In this document: one piece after another, positions 40,829-49,691 of the stretch
How the letters are laid out: each line of letters opens with the position of its first letter
Numbering within the stretch: the stretch's first letter is position 1
Assembly: GCA_947630755.1 (NCBI GenBank)
Contig: CANRIU010000002.1
Coordinates: 1 to 64,000, forward strand
Source of the DNA: an uncultured Oscillospiraceae bacterium
GTDB taxonomy: Bacteria > Bacillota > Clostridia > Oscillospirales > Oscillospiraceae
DNA: 64,000 bases
Reading direction: 5' to 3'
The notes under the pieces: generated by a model
Told to the model about the DNA's origin: nothing
Seen by the model: only the letters and a program-made list of their open reading frames with translations
Databases searched by the model: none
Translations under genes and position numbers: made by a program

Positions 40829-42973
40829 TCACTTAATAAGGGCGATGTTCTTCAGCACAGGGGCGAGGGTGTTGGCAACGGTGGACATGAGCTTAATGAA
40901 GATGTCAAGGGCCACGCCCACGACGTCCTTGCGGGTGTCGCCGATGGTGTCTCCGGTGACGGCGGCCTTATGGGCGGACGAGCCCTTGCCGTGCCCGGGG
41001 ATGTTCTCCCCCTCGATGTACTTCTTGGCGTTGTCGAAGGCACCGCCGGAGTTGCCCATGAAGATGGCTCTGGGAATGGCGACGATGGTCGCGCCCACAA
41101 GAATGCCGCCAACGAACTGCACACCGAAGAGAAGTCCGCCAGCCACCGGAATCAGCAGCGCCAGCACCGATGGCAGGACCATCTTACGGATGGCCTCCTG
41201 GGCGGCGAGCCTTATCATCTTGTTGTAGTCAGGCTTTACCTTGCCCTCGAGGACGCCGGGGATGGACATCATCTTGTCCCCCTCGTCAGCCATTATCTTG
41301 GCGGAGTCTATGGTGTTGTCGGTGAGCATTGCGGAGAAATACTCCACCAGCGCGCCGCCGAGGATCCCTCCCGCGACGACAAAGAAGGATGCGAAGTTGA
41401 GCTGGAGCTCCGCGCCTATGGCGGTGTAGTTGCCCACATATGCCACTATCAGCGAGACGGTGGCGAAGGCCGCGGAGCCTATGGCAAAGCCCTTGCCTAT
41501 GGCGGCGGTGGTGTTGCCCACGGCGTCAAGCTTATCGGTTATCTTCCGCACATCCGGGTCGAGGTGGCAGGACTCAGCCAGTCCCCCGGCGTTGTCGGCG
41601 ATGGGCCCGAAGGCGTCTATGGAGACGGTGGCGCCGACGAAGGCCAGCATACCAAGGGCAGAGATGGCGATCCCGTAGGTCCCGCAGACCTTGCCGGAGA
41701 TGAGAAGCGCTATGGCAATGATGAGCACGGGAAGCAGGCAGGAGCGGGAGCCTATGGCGTCGCCCTTTGTGACGACGAAGGCCTCGCCCTCCTCGCAGAT
41801 CTCGGCAAGCTCACGGGTGGGCTTGTGGTCGGTGGAGGTATAGTACTCTGTTATGACGCCGATAGCGACGCCGGAGATAATGCCCATCACTGCGGAGACC
41901 CAGGGCGACGCCCAGCCGAGGATGAAGTCCTCATAAATGTTGCCTCCGGCGGAGAGCCTGCCGAATATGACGTAGGATGCCACGCCGCCAAGAACCACCG
42001 TGAGGCCGGCGGAGATCCATGTGGACATGTCAAGCTCATGGGAGGGGTTGTCGCCCATTTTCTTGAAGTTGGCTATCATCAGTCCCGCAAGGCACCCGAT
42101 AAGCCCGCAGGCGGCGAGGATGATGGGGAACATTACGGTGGCGTTGAAGGTTGCGTCGGTGATTTCGTCCCTCACACCGTGGGTCTGATAGAGTGTCACG
42201 GCGATCATTATGGATGCGGACATGGTGGCGACAAAGGACTCCAGAAGGTCAGAGCAGTTTCCGGCGATGTCGTTCACGTTGTCGCCGATGAAGTCGGCTA
42301 TGGTGTTGGGCACACGGCTGTCGTCCTCGGGAAGGTCATGGCGGATCTTGCCCAGAATGTCGGAGCTTATGTCCGCGGCCTTCGTGTAGTTGCCCCCTGC
42401 CACGCGGTTGAACATGGCGACGATGGAGCACCCGAGGGAGTAGGTCGAAATGCGCATGACGGTGGGATTGCAGGCCATGGAGCCTATCTTAATAAGCCCG
42501 GTGCTCACGGAGGTGTGGTCCACACCGCCCTGGAGGAGCATAATGACGATAAGTCCAAGCATACCGAAGGTCTGCACGGCAAGGCCGGAGATGGAGCCGC
42601 CGCAGAGCGCGACCTTGACGGTCTCCCCTATGGACAGGCTCTCCCGGGCGCGGTTGGCGGTGCGCACATTGGCGTAGGTGGCGCTCTTCATCCCCAGAAC
42701 GCACACCACGGAGCTCATCGCCCCGCCGAGAAGGAAGCTGAGACCAGAGGTCTTTTCAATAAACAGAGTAAAAATGGCTGCGACAACGACAAGCACCAGA
42801 CATATGCTCTTGTACTCCGTGAGCATAAAGGTGTTGGCGCCGGAACGGATTATCCCCGCCATCTCCACCATGTCCGCGGTGCCCTCCTGCATCTTCTTTA
42901 TCTTCATGTAGTTGAAGAATACATATGCGATGCCGAGGACGACCAGACACAGCACAAGGTACCATGCGGTCAT
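40829..42973 (-). CDS. hppA: Membrane-bound ion-translocating pyrophosphatase
   Basis: 714 aa with ~15 helices. Pyrophosphate-site motif at ~215-250 is a variant: AADISSDILGKIRHDLPEDD and IADFIGDNVNDIAG in place of the usual DVGADLVGKVE...PEDDPRNPA...DNVGDNVGD; the ligating Asp, Lys and PEDD remain, while the Glu after GKV is Arg. Near ~460 GNTTAAIGKGFAIGSAA has the Ala-Ala form found in K+-dependent enzymes. The C-terminal TGDTIGDTRKDVVG site is complete. It pumps H+ or Na+ at the cost of PPi; which ion cannot be told from sequence here. TTGCAA-17-TATAAT promoter, SD CAGGAGGG. Confidence 0.93.
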   Translation of the reverse strand: MTAWYLVLCLVVLGIAYVFFNYMKIKKMQEGTADMVEMAGIIRSGANTFMLTEYKSICLVLVVVAAIFTLFIEKTSGLSFLLGGAMSSVVCVLGMKSATYANVRTANRARESLSIGETVKVALCGGSISGLAVQTFGMLGLIVIMLLQGGVDHTSVSTGLIKIGSMACNPTVMRISTYSLGCSIVAMFNRVAGGNYTKAADISSDILGKIRHDLPEDDSRVPNTIADFIGDNVNDIAGNCSDLLESFVATMSASIMIAVTLYQTHGVRDEITDATFNATVMFPIILAACGLIGCLAGLMIANFKKMGDNPSHELDMSTWISAGLTVVLGGVASYVIFGRLSAGGNIYEDFILGWASPWVSAVMGIISGVAIGVITEYYTSTDHKPTRELAEICEEGEAFVVTKGDAIGSRSCLLPVLIIAIALLISGKVCGTYGIAISALGMLAFVGATVSIDAFGPIADNAGGLAESCHLDPDVRKITDKLDAVGNTTAAIGKGFAIGSAAFATVSLIVAYVGNYTAIGAELQLNFASFFVVAGGILGGALVEYFSAMLTDNTIDSAKIMADEGDKMMSIPGVLEGKVKPDYNKMIRLAAQEAIRKMVLPSVLALLIPVAGGLLFGVQFVGGILVGATIVAIPRAIFMGNSGGAFDNAKKYIEGENIPGHGKGSSAHKAAVTGDTIGDTRKDVVGVALDIFIKLMSTVANTLAPVLKNIALIK

Positions 42974-43011
42974 TGTTTATCCCTCCTGAAAATAATTTTA
43001 TGAATACGATA

Positions 43012-43040
43012 ATTATACTGCCGGGATGCTCTGCTTGCAA
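43012..43040 (-). promoter_or_regulatory. hppA promoter
   Basis: Minus-strand TTGCAA (43040-43035) and TATAAT (43017-43012), 17-bp spacer, 39 bp before the start codon. Confidence 0.75.
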
Positions 43041-43199
43041 CACATTTTTTCCTTTTTCCCTCTCATTTTCTTAAAAATACCCCGAACAAATGGTCAAATT
43101 ATTCAGATATTTTTAAATAAAAATCAAAAAAATGTAATTTATTTTCCCGTCGGGACATTTTATCTCCGCTTTCACGGGCAAAAAAAACCGGAAATGTTA

Positions 43200-43227
43200 T
43201 TGACACTCCCGATGCAAGTAGTATAAT
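43200..43227 (+). promoter_or_regulatory. Promoter of the radC-like pair
   Basis: TTGACA (43200) and TATAAT (43222) with 16-bp spacer; both hexamers are perfect consensus. Confidence 0.85.
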
Positions 43228-43336
43228 TTTACATAATCTCAGGTTTTATTATAAAAAAATACATATTATAAAAAATATATATTATAAATAATATAAAAAA
43301 ATATATATTTATACTATGAAATTGTGGGGTGTTACA
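43228..43336 (+). other. AT-rich 5' leader of the radC-like pair
   Basis: About 110 bp almost devoid of G and C, made of repeated ATATATTATAAA-like words. No SD-preceded reading frame. Unlike any other leader in this GC-rich window; it could be a curved or easily melted DNA segment. The rest of the 360-bp gap (43041-43199) holds nothing I can name. Confidence 0.5.
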
Positions 43337-44062
43337 ATGCTCGACTTATCCGAGCGGCGGCGTAAAATCAGAGAGAGGGTCACTCTTATCGACACTGACG
43401 GACTGTTTGATTACGAGGTCCTCGAAGCTCTGCTTACATACTGCCGCAGCGTAGAAAATCCAAAGAAGTTGTCCGTTGATCTCATCAGGCACTTTCGCAA
43501 TATCGACAGCATAGCCTACGCTTCATTGGCGGAGCTTGCGAAAATCAGCGGCCTTGACCAGGACTCCGCGCTGTTCCTGTACTATGTCTCGATTGCCGCC
43601 AAGCATGCTGTGATCGAGCGGGAGCAGCGCTATCATGTGACCTCTCCCGAGAAGGCCGCTGCTATTATCGCGCCGTACTACAACAATCTGGAGACGGAGG
43701 TAGCCATTGGGCTGTACCTCTCCGACGACCTGCATTTCATCGCGCTGAAGCCCATGGGCGAGGGGACCACAACATCAACGGACGTGGATTATTACGGGCT
43801 GCTGTCTCAGGCAGTAAATCTCAGCTGCCGGACGTTGATACTGTCCCACAACCATCCCTTCGGTACGGCGTCCGCCTCCCCGGAGGACACGCTGGCCACA
43901 CACCAGCTCCTCCAGACATGCAGGGATCTGGGCATAGTGCTGCTGGATCACATAATCGTCTGCAAGGACGAGTACTGCTCCCTTGCTCAGGCGGGGTTCT
44001 TTGACAAAGAGACTGAGGCGATAAGAAAAACATATTTACTCAATAATAAGGAGGGACAGTAA
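43337..44062 (+). CDS. RadC family JAB-domain protein (copy 1, motif intact)
   Basis: 241 aa. N-terminal helix-hairpin-helix region (YEVLEALLTYC, LAELAKISGLDQDSA) and C-terminal JAB/JAMM domain with SHNHPFGTASASPED, which keeps His-x-His and the downstream Ser and Asp. RadC-family proteins occur with mobile DNA and recombination; their reaction is unknown, and the old repair claim is not supported. I chose the ATG at 43337 with GGGG six bases upstream over one at 43316 that has no SD. It ends directly against the start of a second copy. Confidence 0.85.
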   Translation: MLDLSERRRKIRERVTLIDTDGLFDYEVLEALLTYCRSVENPKKLSVDLIRHFRNIDSIAYASLAELAKISGLDQDSALFLYYVSIAAKHAVIEREQRYHVTSPEKAAAIIAPYYNNLETEVAIGLYLSDDLHFIALKPMGEGTTTSTDVDYYGLLSQAVNLSCRTLILSHNHPFGTASASPEDTLATHQLLQTCRDLGIVLLDHIIVCKDEYCSLAQAGFFDKETEAIRKTYLLNNKEGQ

Positions 44063-44812
44063 ATGGGAGATCATTCCGGTCACAGAGCGAGATTTCGGCT
44101 CAAATGTGCCAGGGACAAGAATCCGTCAGATGTGGATATTTTGGAGCTGCTGCTGTTTTCAGCGATCCCCCGCCGGGACATCAGGCCCGCCGCGGAGCAC
44201 CTGATAGAAAAGTACGGCAGTATTGACAGGATACTGTCTCTTGACAGCAAGGAGCTTATGACAAATCCGGACATAGGCGCAAGCGCAGCGGCGCTCATTG
44301 TGTCGGTGGGCCATTTAAGCGCAAAGATAGGCCCCTCCCACCGTCCCGGGGTGCTGATGGACAGCCCCGGCGCGGCGTACAGGTTCATGGTGCCCCGTCT
44401 TTGGGGAGTGAACGAGGAAGTATTTTACGTCATGTGCCTCAATGACTTCTGCCGGGTCGTGACCTGCAATCCCCTCGGCGTTCCCTTCACCGATGCGGTA
44501 GAAGTGTTCTCAAGTATATGCGAGCAGGCCATGCGGGCCCAGTCGAAGTACGTTATTCTGTTTCACTGCTTCCCGGATTTCCCCTCCTTCGATTCTCCGG
44601 AGGTGAGTGTTCTCTTTGCCGTGAGGGACAGGCTTAAAATGGTAGACATCACCCTTGTGGACTATATAAGCCTTTCAAAGGATATTTATATCTCCTCGGA
44701 CCAGTACGGGACGTTTTTTGGGCAGCAGAAGCCGAACATTCCGTATTATGCTTCCATACGCATGCTCAAGCGCCCAAATAACCCTGTGCCGGAGAAAATA
44801 CCCTGGAACTGA
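44063..44812 (+). CDS. RadC family protein (copy 2, JAMM motif lost)
   Basis: 249 aa, the same architecture as copy 1: helix-hairpin-helix (LELLLFSAIPRRDIRPAAEH, LMTNPDIGASAAALIVSVGH) and JAB-like domain (EEVFYVMCLNDFCRVVTC). At the metal site HNHPxG is replaced by FHCFPDFPSFDSPEV, so the second His and the Asp are missing and no zinc site can form as usual. The ATG overlaps nothing but follows the copy 1 stop immediately (TAA-ATG), with GGAGGGAC as SD, so equal expression is expected. Suggests an active/inactive hetero-pair. Confidence 0.8.
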   Translation: MGDHSGHRARFRLKCARDKNPSDVDILELLLFSAIPRRDIRPAAEHLIEKYGSIDRILSLDSKELMTNPDIGASAAALIVSVGHLSAKIGPSHRPGVLMDSPGAAYRFMVPRLWGVNEEVFYVMCLNDFCRVVTCNPLGVPFTDAVEVFSSICEQAMRAQSKYVILFHCFPDFPSFDSPEVSVLFAVRDRLKMVDITLVDYISLSKDIYISSDQYGTFFGQQKPNIPYYASIRMLKRPNNPVPEKIPWN

Positions 44813-44817
44813 GCAGA

Positions 44818-44849
44818 AAACTCCCCGGGACGGTAGTCCCGGGGAGTTT
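44818..44849. terminator. Bidirectional terminator
   Basis: AAACTCCCCGGGA and TCCCGGGGAGTTT arms between the convergent radC-like and hypA genes; followed by TTTTC on the minus strand. Confidence 0.8.
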
Positions 44850-44888
44850 CGCGTTATCATTATATCGTTTTTATTCCTGTTCAGACAG

Positions 44889-45233
44889 CTATGTCACGCC
44901 GATCTCCTTGATGTTGAACTCCCTGCCACGGATGAGGAAGGTATCCTCGGAGCCGCAGTTTGGGCAGACCTTGGCGTATTTCAACGTATCATAGTCCTCG
45001 CCGCAGCTCTCACAGTGGGTCACGGCGGGTATCTCCTCGATAATGAGCTCCGCTGAGTCCATAATAGGCTCCTTTTTTATCGCCCATTTCCAGCAGTCCC
45101 GGAGCATATCGTGGACAACGCCTGTGACCTGCCCTATCTCCAATGTGACGGACTCCACCCGCTCCACATTGTTCTGAAGGGCGACCTCCTTAACATCGCG
45201 GATGACGTAGAACACCACGCCAAGCTCGTGCAT
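44889..45233 (-). CDS. hypA: HypA/HybF nickel metallochaperone
   Basis: 114 aa. Starts MHELGVV, with the His2 nickel ligand and Glu3; zinc finger CESCGEDY...VCPNCGS. HypA passes nickel with HypB to [NiFe] hydrogenase. The start overlaps the flavoprotein stop as TAATG, so translation is coupled. No [NiFe] hydrogenase or other hyp gene is in the window; the only hydrogenase here is the [FeFe] type, which needs no nickel. Confidence 0.92.
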   Translation of the reverse strand: MHELGVVFYVIRDVKEVALQNNVERVESVTLEIGQVTGVVHDMLRDCWKWAIKKEPIMDSAELIIEEIPAVTHCESCGEDYDTLKYAKVCPNCGSEDTFLIRGREFNIKEIGVT

Positions 45234-48055
45234 TACTTGCCCTTTCTCTTCACCGCGATCCTCGCGGCGCGCTTTGCGGCGTAGGCGAGGATGTGCTTGT
45301 ACTTGTCCTCGGAGGCCACCATGTTGGTGCACTCTGGCCTGTCGCGGTGGAGTGTTACGGCGTCAAAGGCGCAGCGGGTGGTGCAGACGCCGCATCCGAT
45401 GCACTTGTTGGGGTCGACCACGGCGGCGCCGCAGCCGAGGCATCTGGAGGTCTCTATCTTCACCTGCTCCTCGGTGAGCGCCACGGAGGCATCCCGGAAG
45501 GCGGGCTTTTCCCTGTCCACGCCCTCGCGCTGGCGGGAGGAGTTGTCGTAGGACTCCACCCTGATGTTGTCCTTGTCCAGCTCGATGAACTCCCAGCGGT
45601 TGCGGCCTATGGTCAGGTGGGCGTTGTGGGCGTAGCGGTGGAGGGACTCGGCGGCCCAGTGGCCCTGGGCTATGGCGTCGATGGCGAATTTGGGACCTGT
45701 GAACACGTCGCCGCCGACAAAGATGTCGGGCTCGGCGGTCTGGAAGGTCAGTGTATCCGCCTCGGGGTATCCGGCGCGGTTGAGCTTCACCTTTGTGCCC
45801 TTGAGCATATCGCCCCAGACGACTCTCTGTCCTATGGCAAAGACTATCCTGCCGCACTTTACGGTGATGGTCTCCTCCTCGTCGTACTTGGGGGCGAACT
45901 TGCCCTTGCCCTCATAGACGCTGAGGCACTTTTTGAAAACTATCCCGGTGACGTGTCCGTCCTCGGTGAGGACCTCCTTCGGGCCCCAGCCGTTCTTTAC
46001 GACGACGCCGTCCTCAACTGCCTCCATGACCTCCTCGTCGGAGGCGGGCATCTCCTTGGGTCCCTCGAGGCAGAGCATGGTGACGCTCTTCGCGCCGTTC
46101 CGGCGGCTGACCCTGGCGGCGTCGATGGCGACGTTGCCGCCGCCCACCACGACCACGTCCCCGTCATAGGGGGCATCGCCGCAGTTGGCCTTCGCCAGGT
46201 AGTCGATGGCCGTGAGGCAGCCCTCTGCGTCCTCGCCGGGGATACCCGGCAGACGCCCGGCTGAGCAGCCTATGGCTATGTAAAAAGCCTTGTAGCCCTG
46301 GGCGCGAAGCTCCGGGATGGTTATGTCACGTCCGACCTCCACGCCTGTCCTGATCTCCACGCCGAGCCTGCGTATAACGTCGATCTCCGCCCGGAGAAGG
46401 TCCTTCTCCAGCTTGTAGGAGGGTATGCCGTACTGGAGCATACCGCCGGGGATGGGCTTTTTCTCAAAAACCGTGGGCTTGTAGCCTGTGAGCGCCAGAT
46501 AGTATGCGGCGGAGAGGCCGGCGGGGCCGCCGCCGATGATGGCTATCCTGTCGTCAAAGTGGTCCATATGGATGCTGGCGGGGATGACCACCTCGGGGAT
46601 GTATCTTGTCTCCTCGTTGAGGTCCCGCTCGGCGATAAAGCGCTTTACGGCGTCTATTGCCACGGGGTCGTCGATGGTGCCGCGGGTGCAGGCGTCCTCA
46701 CAGCGGCGGTTGCAGACGTGTCCGCAGACTATGGGGAAGGGGTTCTGGCGCTTTATAAGGGCCAGAGCCTCGGTATACTTGCCCTGGGCGGCCTTCTTGA
46801 GGTAGCCCTGTACGGCGATATGCGCCGGGCAGGCGGCCTTGCAGGGGGCGGTGCCGGTATCGTGGCAGTTTATCCTGTTGTTGTCGCGGTAGTCGGGGTC
46901 CCACTTCTCCGGGCCCCACTTTGTGTCCGCCGGGTCCTCGATGCGGGGGTAGATCATCTCCTCGCCGTTTTTGGCGCAGAGCTTCTGCCCAAGCTTCAGC
47001 GCCCCCGCTGGGCACTTCTCCACGCACCTGCCGCAGGCCACGCACTTCTCCTTGTCCACATGGGCCACATATGCCGAGCGGGAGAGGTTCGGCGTGTTGA
47101 AAAGCTGGGATGTGCGCAGGGCGTTGCATATCTGAACGTTGCAGTTGCAGATGCCGAAAATCTTGTTCTCGCCGTCGATATTCGTTATCTGGTGGACAAA
47201 GCCGTTCTCCTCGGCCCTTTTCAGGATCTCCATGGCCTCCTCGTAGGTGATGTCCCGGCCCTTCCCTGTCTCACGGCAGTAGTCGGCAAAATCACCGACG
47301 CCTATGCACCAGCCGTACTGGTCGTCGGCGCAGCCCTCGCCAAGTATCTTCCGGGAGGCGCGGCAGGAGCACTGGCCCACTCCGATGTGGCCCTCGTACT
47401 TCTTGAGCCAGTAGGAGAGGTGCTCCAGGTCCACGGACTTGCTCTCCATGGATATGGCCTTCTCCACGGGGATGACGTGCATACCTATGCCGGAGCCGCC
47501 GGGGGGCACCATCTGGGTTATTCCCGCCAGGGGCACATAGGTCATGCGCTCAAAAAAGCTGGCAAGGTCCGGGTGCTCCCGGAGACGAGGGTTGTCCACG
47601 GGTAAACCGTTCTCATCGTGGGCTTCCTCCATGTTGAAGAGCTCCGCAGAGCCGGGCACGAACTGGGGAAGCACATAGCGCTTCTCCGAGGGGGGCGCAG
47701 TGCGCCCGTTGTGGTCGTAGTGATAGCCGTAGTCGTACTCCAGAAGGCCGATGTACGCCATCTCCTCAAGGAGCTTCCGGAAGTTCTCCCACTTCTCCTC
47801 CGGCACATCGCAAAGCTTCACCATCTCATTGAAGGTGTAGTGTACTCGGACCTTCATCTTGAGGGCCACGTCAGCCATCTCGTCGGTGACTATCTCCGCA
47901 AGACCCCAGTACTCCGCGTCCTCCACCTTTATCCCGGTGACCTTATGGGCCACCACGTCGGTGATTTTCCGCCCGAGCTTAATGATTTTCTCCCTGGCGG
48001 GCTTGTCGTGCTTGTGATTGGCGGGCCAGCTCTGGTAGACCTTTTCCATGTCCAT
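45233..48055 (-). CDS. Large Fe-S flavoprotein oxidoreductase between hypA and hypB
   Basis: 940 aa. Residues ~1-320 hold a winged-helix-like start and a cysteine-rich segment (GVGQCSCRASRKILGEGC, GICNCNVQIC). A ferredoxin motif CVACGRCVEKCP follows at ~330. Residues ~390-490 match the N-terminal domain of glutamate synthase small subunit/DPYD (CKAACPAHIAVQGYLKKA, CGHVCNRRCEDAC); ~495-830 is the FAD/NAD domain (IAIIGGGPAGLSAAYYLALT, VVVVGGGNVAIDAARVSRR). The end has CLGCGAA...CIGCGVCTTRC. It probably moves electrons between NAD(P)H and ferredoxin or another redox partner. The ATG at 48055 has GGGAGG eight bases away. Its position between hypA and hypB suggests a link with hydrogen metabolism. 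Confidence 0.8.
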   Translation of the reverse strand: MDMEKVYQSWPANHKHDKPAREKIIKLGRKITDVVAHKVTGIKVEDAEYWGLAEIVTDEMADVALKMKVRVHYTFNEMVKLCDVPEEKWENFRKLLEEMAYIGLLEYDYGYHYDHNGRTAPPSEKRYVLPQFVPGSAELFNMEEAHDENGLPVDNPRLREHPDLASFFERMTYVPLAGITQMVPPGGSGIGMHVIPVEKAISMESKSVDLEHLSYWLKKYEGHIGVGQCSCRASRKILGEGCADDQYGWCIGVGDFADYCRETGKGRDITYEEAMEILKRAEENGFVHQITNIDGENKIFGICNCNVQICNALRTSQLFNTPNLSRSAYVAHVDKEKCVACGRCVEKCPAGALKLGQKLCAKNGEEMIYPRIEDPADTKWGPEKWDPDYRDNNRINCHDTGTAPCKAACPAHIAVQGYLKKAAQGKYTEALALIKRQNPFPIVCGHVCNRRCEDACTRGTIDDPVAIDAVKRFIAERDLNEETRYIPEVVIPASIHMDHFDDRIAIIGGGPAGLSAAYYLALTGYKPTVFEKKPIPGGMLQYGIPSYKLEKDLLRAEIDVIRRLGVEIRTGVEVGRDITIPELRAQGYKAFYIAIGCSAGRLPGIPGEDAEGCLTAIDYLAKANCGDAPYDGDVVVVGGGNVAIDAARVSRRNGAKSVTMLCLEGPKEMPASDEEVMEAVEDGVVVKNGWGPKEVLTEDGHVTGIVFKKCLSVYEGKGKFAPKYDEEETITVKCGRIVFAIGQRVVWGDMLKGTKVKLNRAGYPEADTLTFQTAEPDIFVGGDVFTGPKFAIDAIAQGHWAAESLHRYAHNAHLTIGRNRWEFIELDKDNIRVESYDNSSRQREGVDREKPAFRDASVALTEEQVKIETSRCLGCGAAVVDPNKCIGCGVCTTRCAFDAVTLHRDRPECTNMVASEDKYKHILAYAAKRAARIAVKRKGK

Positions 48056-48070
48056 AGTGATAACCTCCCT

Positions 48071-48739
48071 TTATTCTCTCCATTTTTTTACCTGCTCCCG
48101 GAGCCATTCGGCCCACTCATCCACGCCCTCCCCGGTTCTGGCGCAGATGGGGATTATTTTCGCGTTGGGGTTGCGCATAAGGATATTTTTTCGGCATTTT
48201 TCCATGTCAAAATCGAAGTACGGCAGCACATCGATCTTGTTTATGAGGACAACATCGCAGAGGGAGAACATCAGCGGGTATTTGAGGGGCTTGTCGTCCC
48301 CCTCCGGCACCGAGAGTATCATGGCGTTTTTTGATGCGCCCGTGTCAAACTCCGCCGGGCAGACGAGGTTCCCCACGTTCTCCAAAATCGCAAGGTCCAG
48401 CTCCCCAGTCTCCAGCCCCTCAAGGCCCTGGGCCGTCATGTCCGCGTCAAGGTGGCACATACCCCCGGTGTGGAGCTGTATCGCCCTGGCGCCCGTCTTT
48501 GATATGCGCTCCGCGTCCACGTCGGAGTCGATGTCCGCCTCCATGACGCCGATGCGAAGCTCGTCACGCAAAAGCTCGATGGTCCTGGTCAGCGTAGTCG
48601 TCTTTCCCGCCCCAGGCGACGACATGAGGTTGAGAAGAAAGAGCTTTCTCTCCCGAAGGCTCTGTCGGAGCTGCGCGGCTCTCCTGTCGTTGTCGGCAAA
48701 AACGCTCTGCTTGACCTCGAGGACCCGAAAATCGCCCAT
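48071..48739 (-). CDS. hypB: HypB GTPase, nickel insertion for hydrogenase
   Basis: 222 aa. G1 motif LMSSPGAGKTTTLTR, EADIDSDVDAERI, GGMCHLDADM with Cys/His of the metal site, ENVGNLVCPAEFD and guanine-specificity motif INKIDVLP. The N-terminus lacks the His-rich stretch and CxxCGC motif of some HypB proteins, so it is the minimal form. First gene of the operon with SD GGAGGGG and a consensus promoter. Confidence 0.93.
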   Translation of the reverse strand: MGDFRVLEVKQSVFADNDRRAAQLRQSLRERKLFLLNLMSSPGAGKTTTLTRTIELLRDELRIGVMEADIDSDVDAERISKTGARAIQLHTGGMCHLDADMTAQGLEGLETGELDLAILENVGNLVCPAEFDTGASKNAMILSVPEGDDKPLKYPLMFSLCDVVLINKIDVLPYFDFDMEKCRKNILMRNPNAKIIPICARTGEGVDEWAEWLREQVKKWRE

Positions 48740-48781
48740 ATTTATCCCCTCCCAGCAGGATATTTACTTACAGTTAAAATA

Positions 48782-48810
48782 AGTATACATTATCGCCCTA
48801 CAAATGTCAA
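48782..48810 (-). promoter_or_regulatory. Promoter of the hypB operon
   Basis: Minus-strand TTGACA (48810-48805), 17-bp spacer, TATACT (48787-48782). Confidence 0.85.
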
Positions 48811-48829
48811 ATGCTTATAGCTGCTCCAC

Positions 48830-48858
48830 TTGAATTTGTTCCGAATATGTGGTAAAAT
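48830..48858 (+). promoter_or_regulatory. Promoter of the nitroreductase-like gene
   Basis: TTGAAT (48830), 17-bp spacer, TAAAAT (48853), divergent from the hypB promoter with ~20 bp between the -35 boxes. Confidence 0.65.
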
Positions 48859-48910
48859 CCCATAAAAATGGTGAGGTCCACTGCCCTGCCAGCTTTGAGG
48901 AGGAGATATT

Positions 48911-49669
48911 ATGTTAACCGAATTTGAGGCAATGGAAAAGCGCGTCTCCGTCCGCGCCTATGAAAAACGGGCTGTGGAGCCGGAGATAATGCTGGAGCTC
49001 AAGGAGCTTACAGATGAGATAAACGCCTCAGCGGGGCTGCACTTTCAGCTTGTAGATACCCGGGACGCCAATGCCCCGGCGGTGAAGCTCTCGGCGGCGA
49101 TGTTCTCCGGCACGGTCAGCGCCTGCGCGCTGCTGGTGGGTCCGGAGGACGAGCTCGGCGGGGAGATGGTCGGATATTACGGCGAAAAGCTCGTGCTGCG
49201 GGCTGTGGCTCTGGGGCTGGGTACCTGCTGGGTCGCCGGGACCTTTGACAGGGGCTCGGTGGACCCGGTGCTGAACGACGGGGAGAAGCTCTGGTGTGTT
49301 GTGCCTCTGGGGTACGCCGCGGAGAAGGTGCCCTTTAAGCAGAGGACCATCCGCGCCGCCATACGGAAAAAGGACAGGAAGCCGGAGGATTTCATCGAGT
49401 CGGACCACGGCCCTGCCTCCCTGCCCAGATGGGTCACCGCGGGGGCGGAGGCGGTGAAGGCCGGGCCCTCCGCGGTAAATCAGCAGCCCGTGAACATAGT
49501 GTACAGGGACGGGCTGGTCATCGCGAGGCTCTGGAAGGAGAAGAAAAACCGGATGATGTACAACGACTTGGGCATAGCCAAGTACCAGTTCCAGGTCGGC
49601 GCGGAGCACGCCGGGGTGCTGGGCTTCTGGAATTTCGGCGATGGCGGGGAATTTATCGCCGACAACTGA
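48911..49669 (+). CDS. Nitroreductase family protein (TM1586-like)
   Basis: 252 aa. Two half-domains of the nitroreductase fold in one chain: RVSVRAYEKRAVEPEIMLEL near the start, YGEKLVLRAVALGLGTCWV in the middle, and a second part with GPSAVNQQPVNIVYRDG and a final NFGDGGEFIADN. The double-domain form binds FMN within a monomer, as in the putative TM nitroreductase family. The substrate is unknown. SD AGGAGGAGA; the radical SAM gene follows after 22 bp. Confidence 0.85.
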   Translation: MLTEFEAMEKRVSVRAYEKRAVEPEIMLELKELTDEINASAGLHFQLVDTRDANAPAVKLSAAMFSGTVSACALLVGPEDELGGEMVGYYGEKLVLRAVALGLGTCWVAGTFDRGSVDPVLNDGEKLWCVVPLGYAAEKVPFKQRTIRAAIRKKDRKPEDFIESDHGPASLPRWVTAGAEAVKAGPSAVNQQPVNIVYRDGLVIARLWKEKKNRMMYNDLGIAKYQFQVGAEHAGVLGFWNFGDGGEFIADN

Positions 49670-49691
49670 TCTGCCCGGGGGAGAGTACAAA

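Noticed and set aside
40655..43003. 782-codon open frame opposite hppA
   Set aside because: His/Gly-rich antisense shadow of the pyrophosphatase, partly starting in the repeat.
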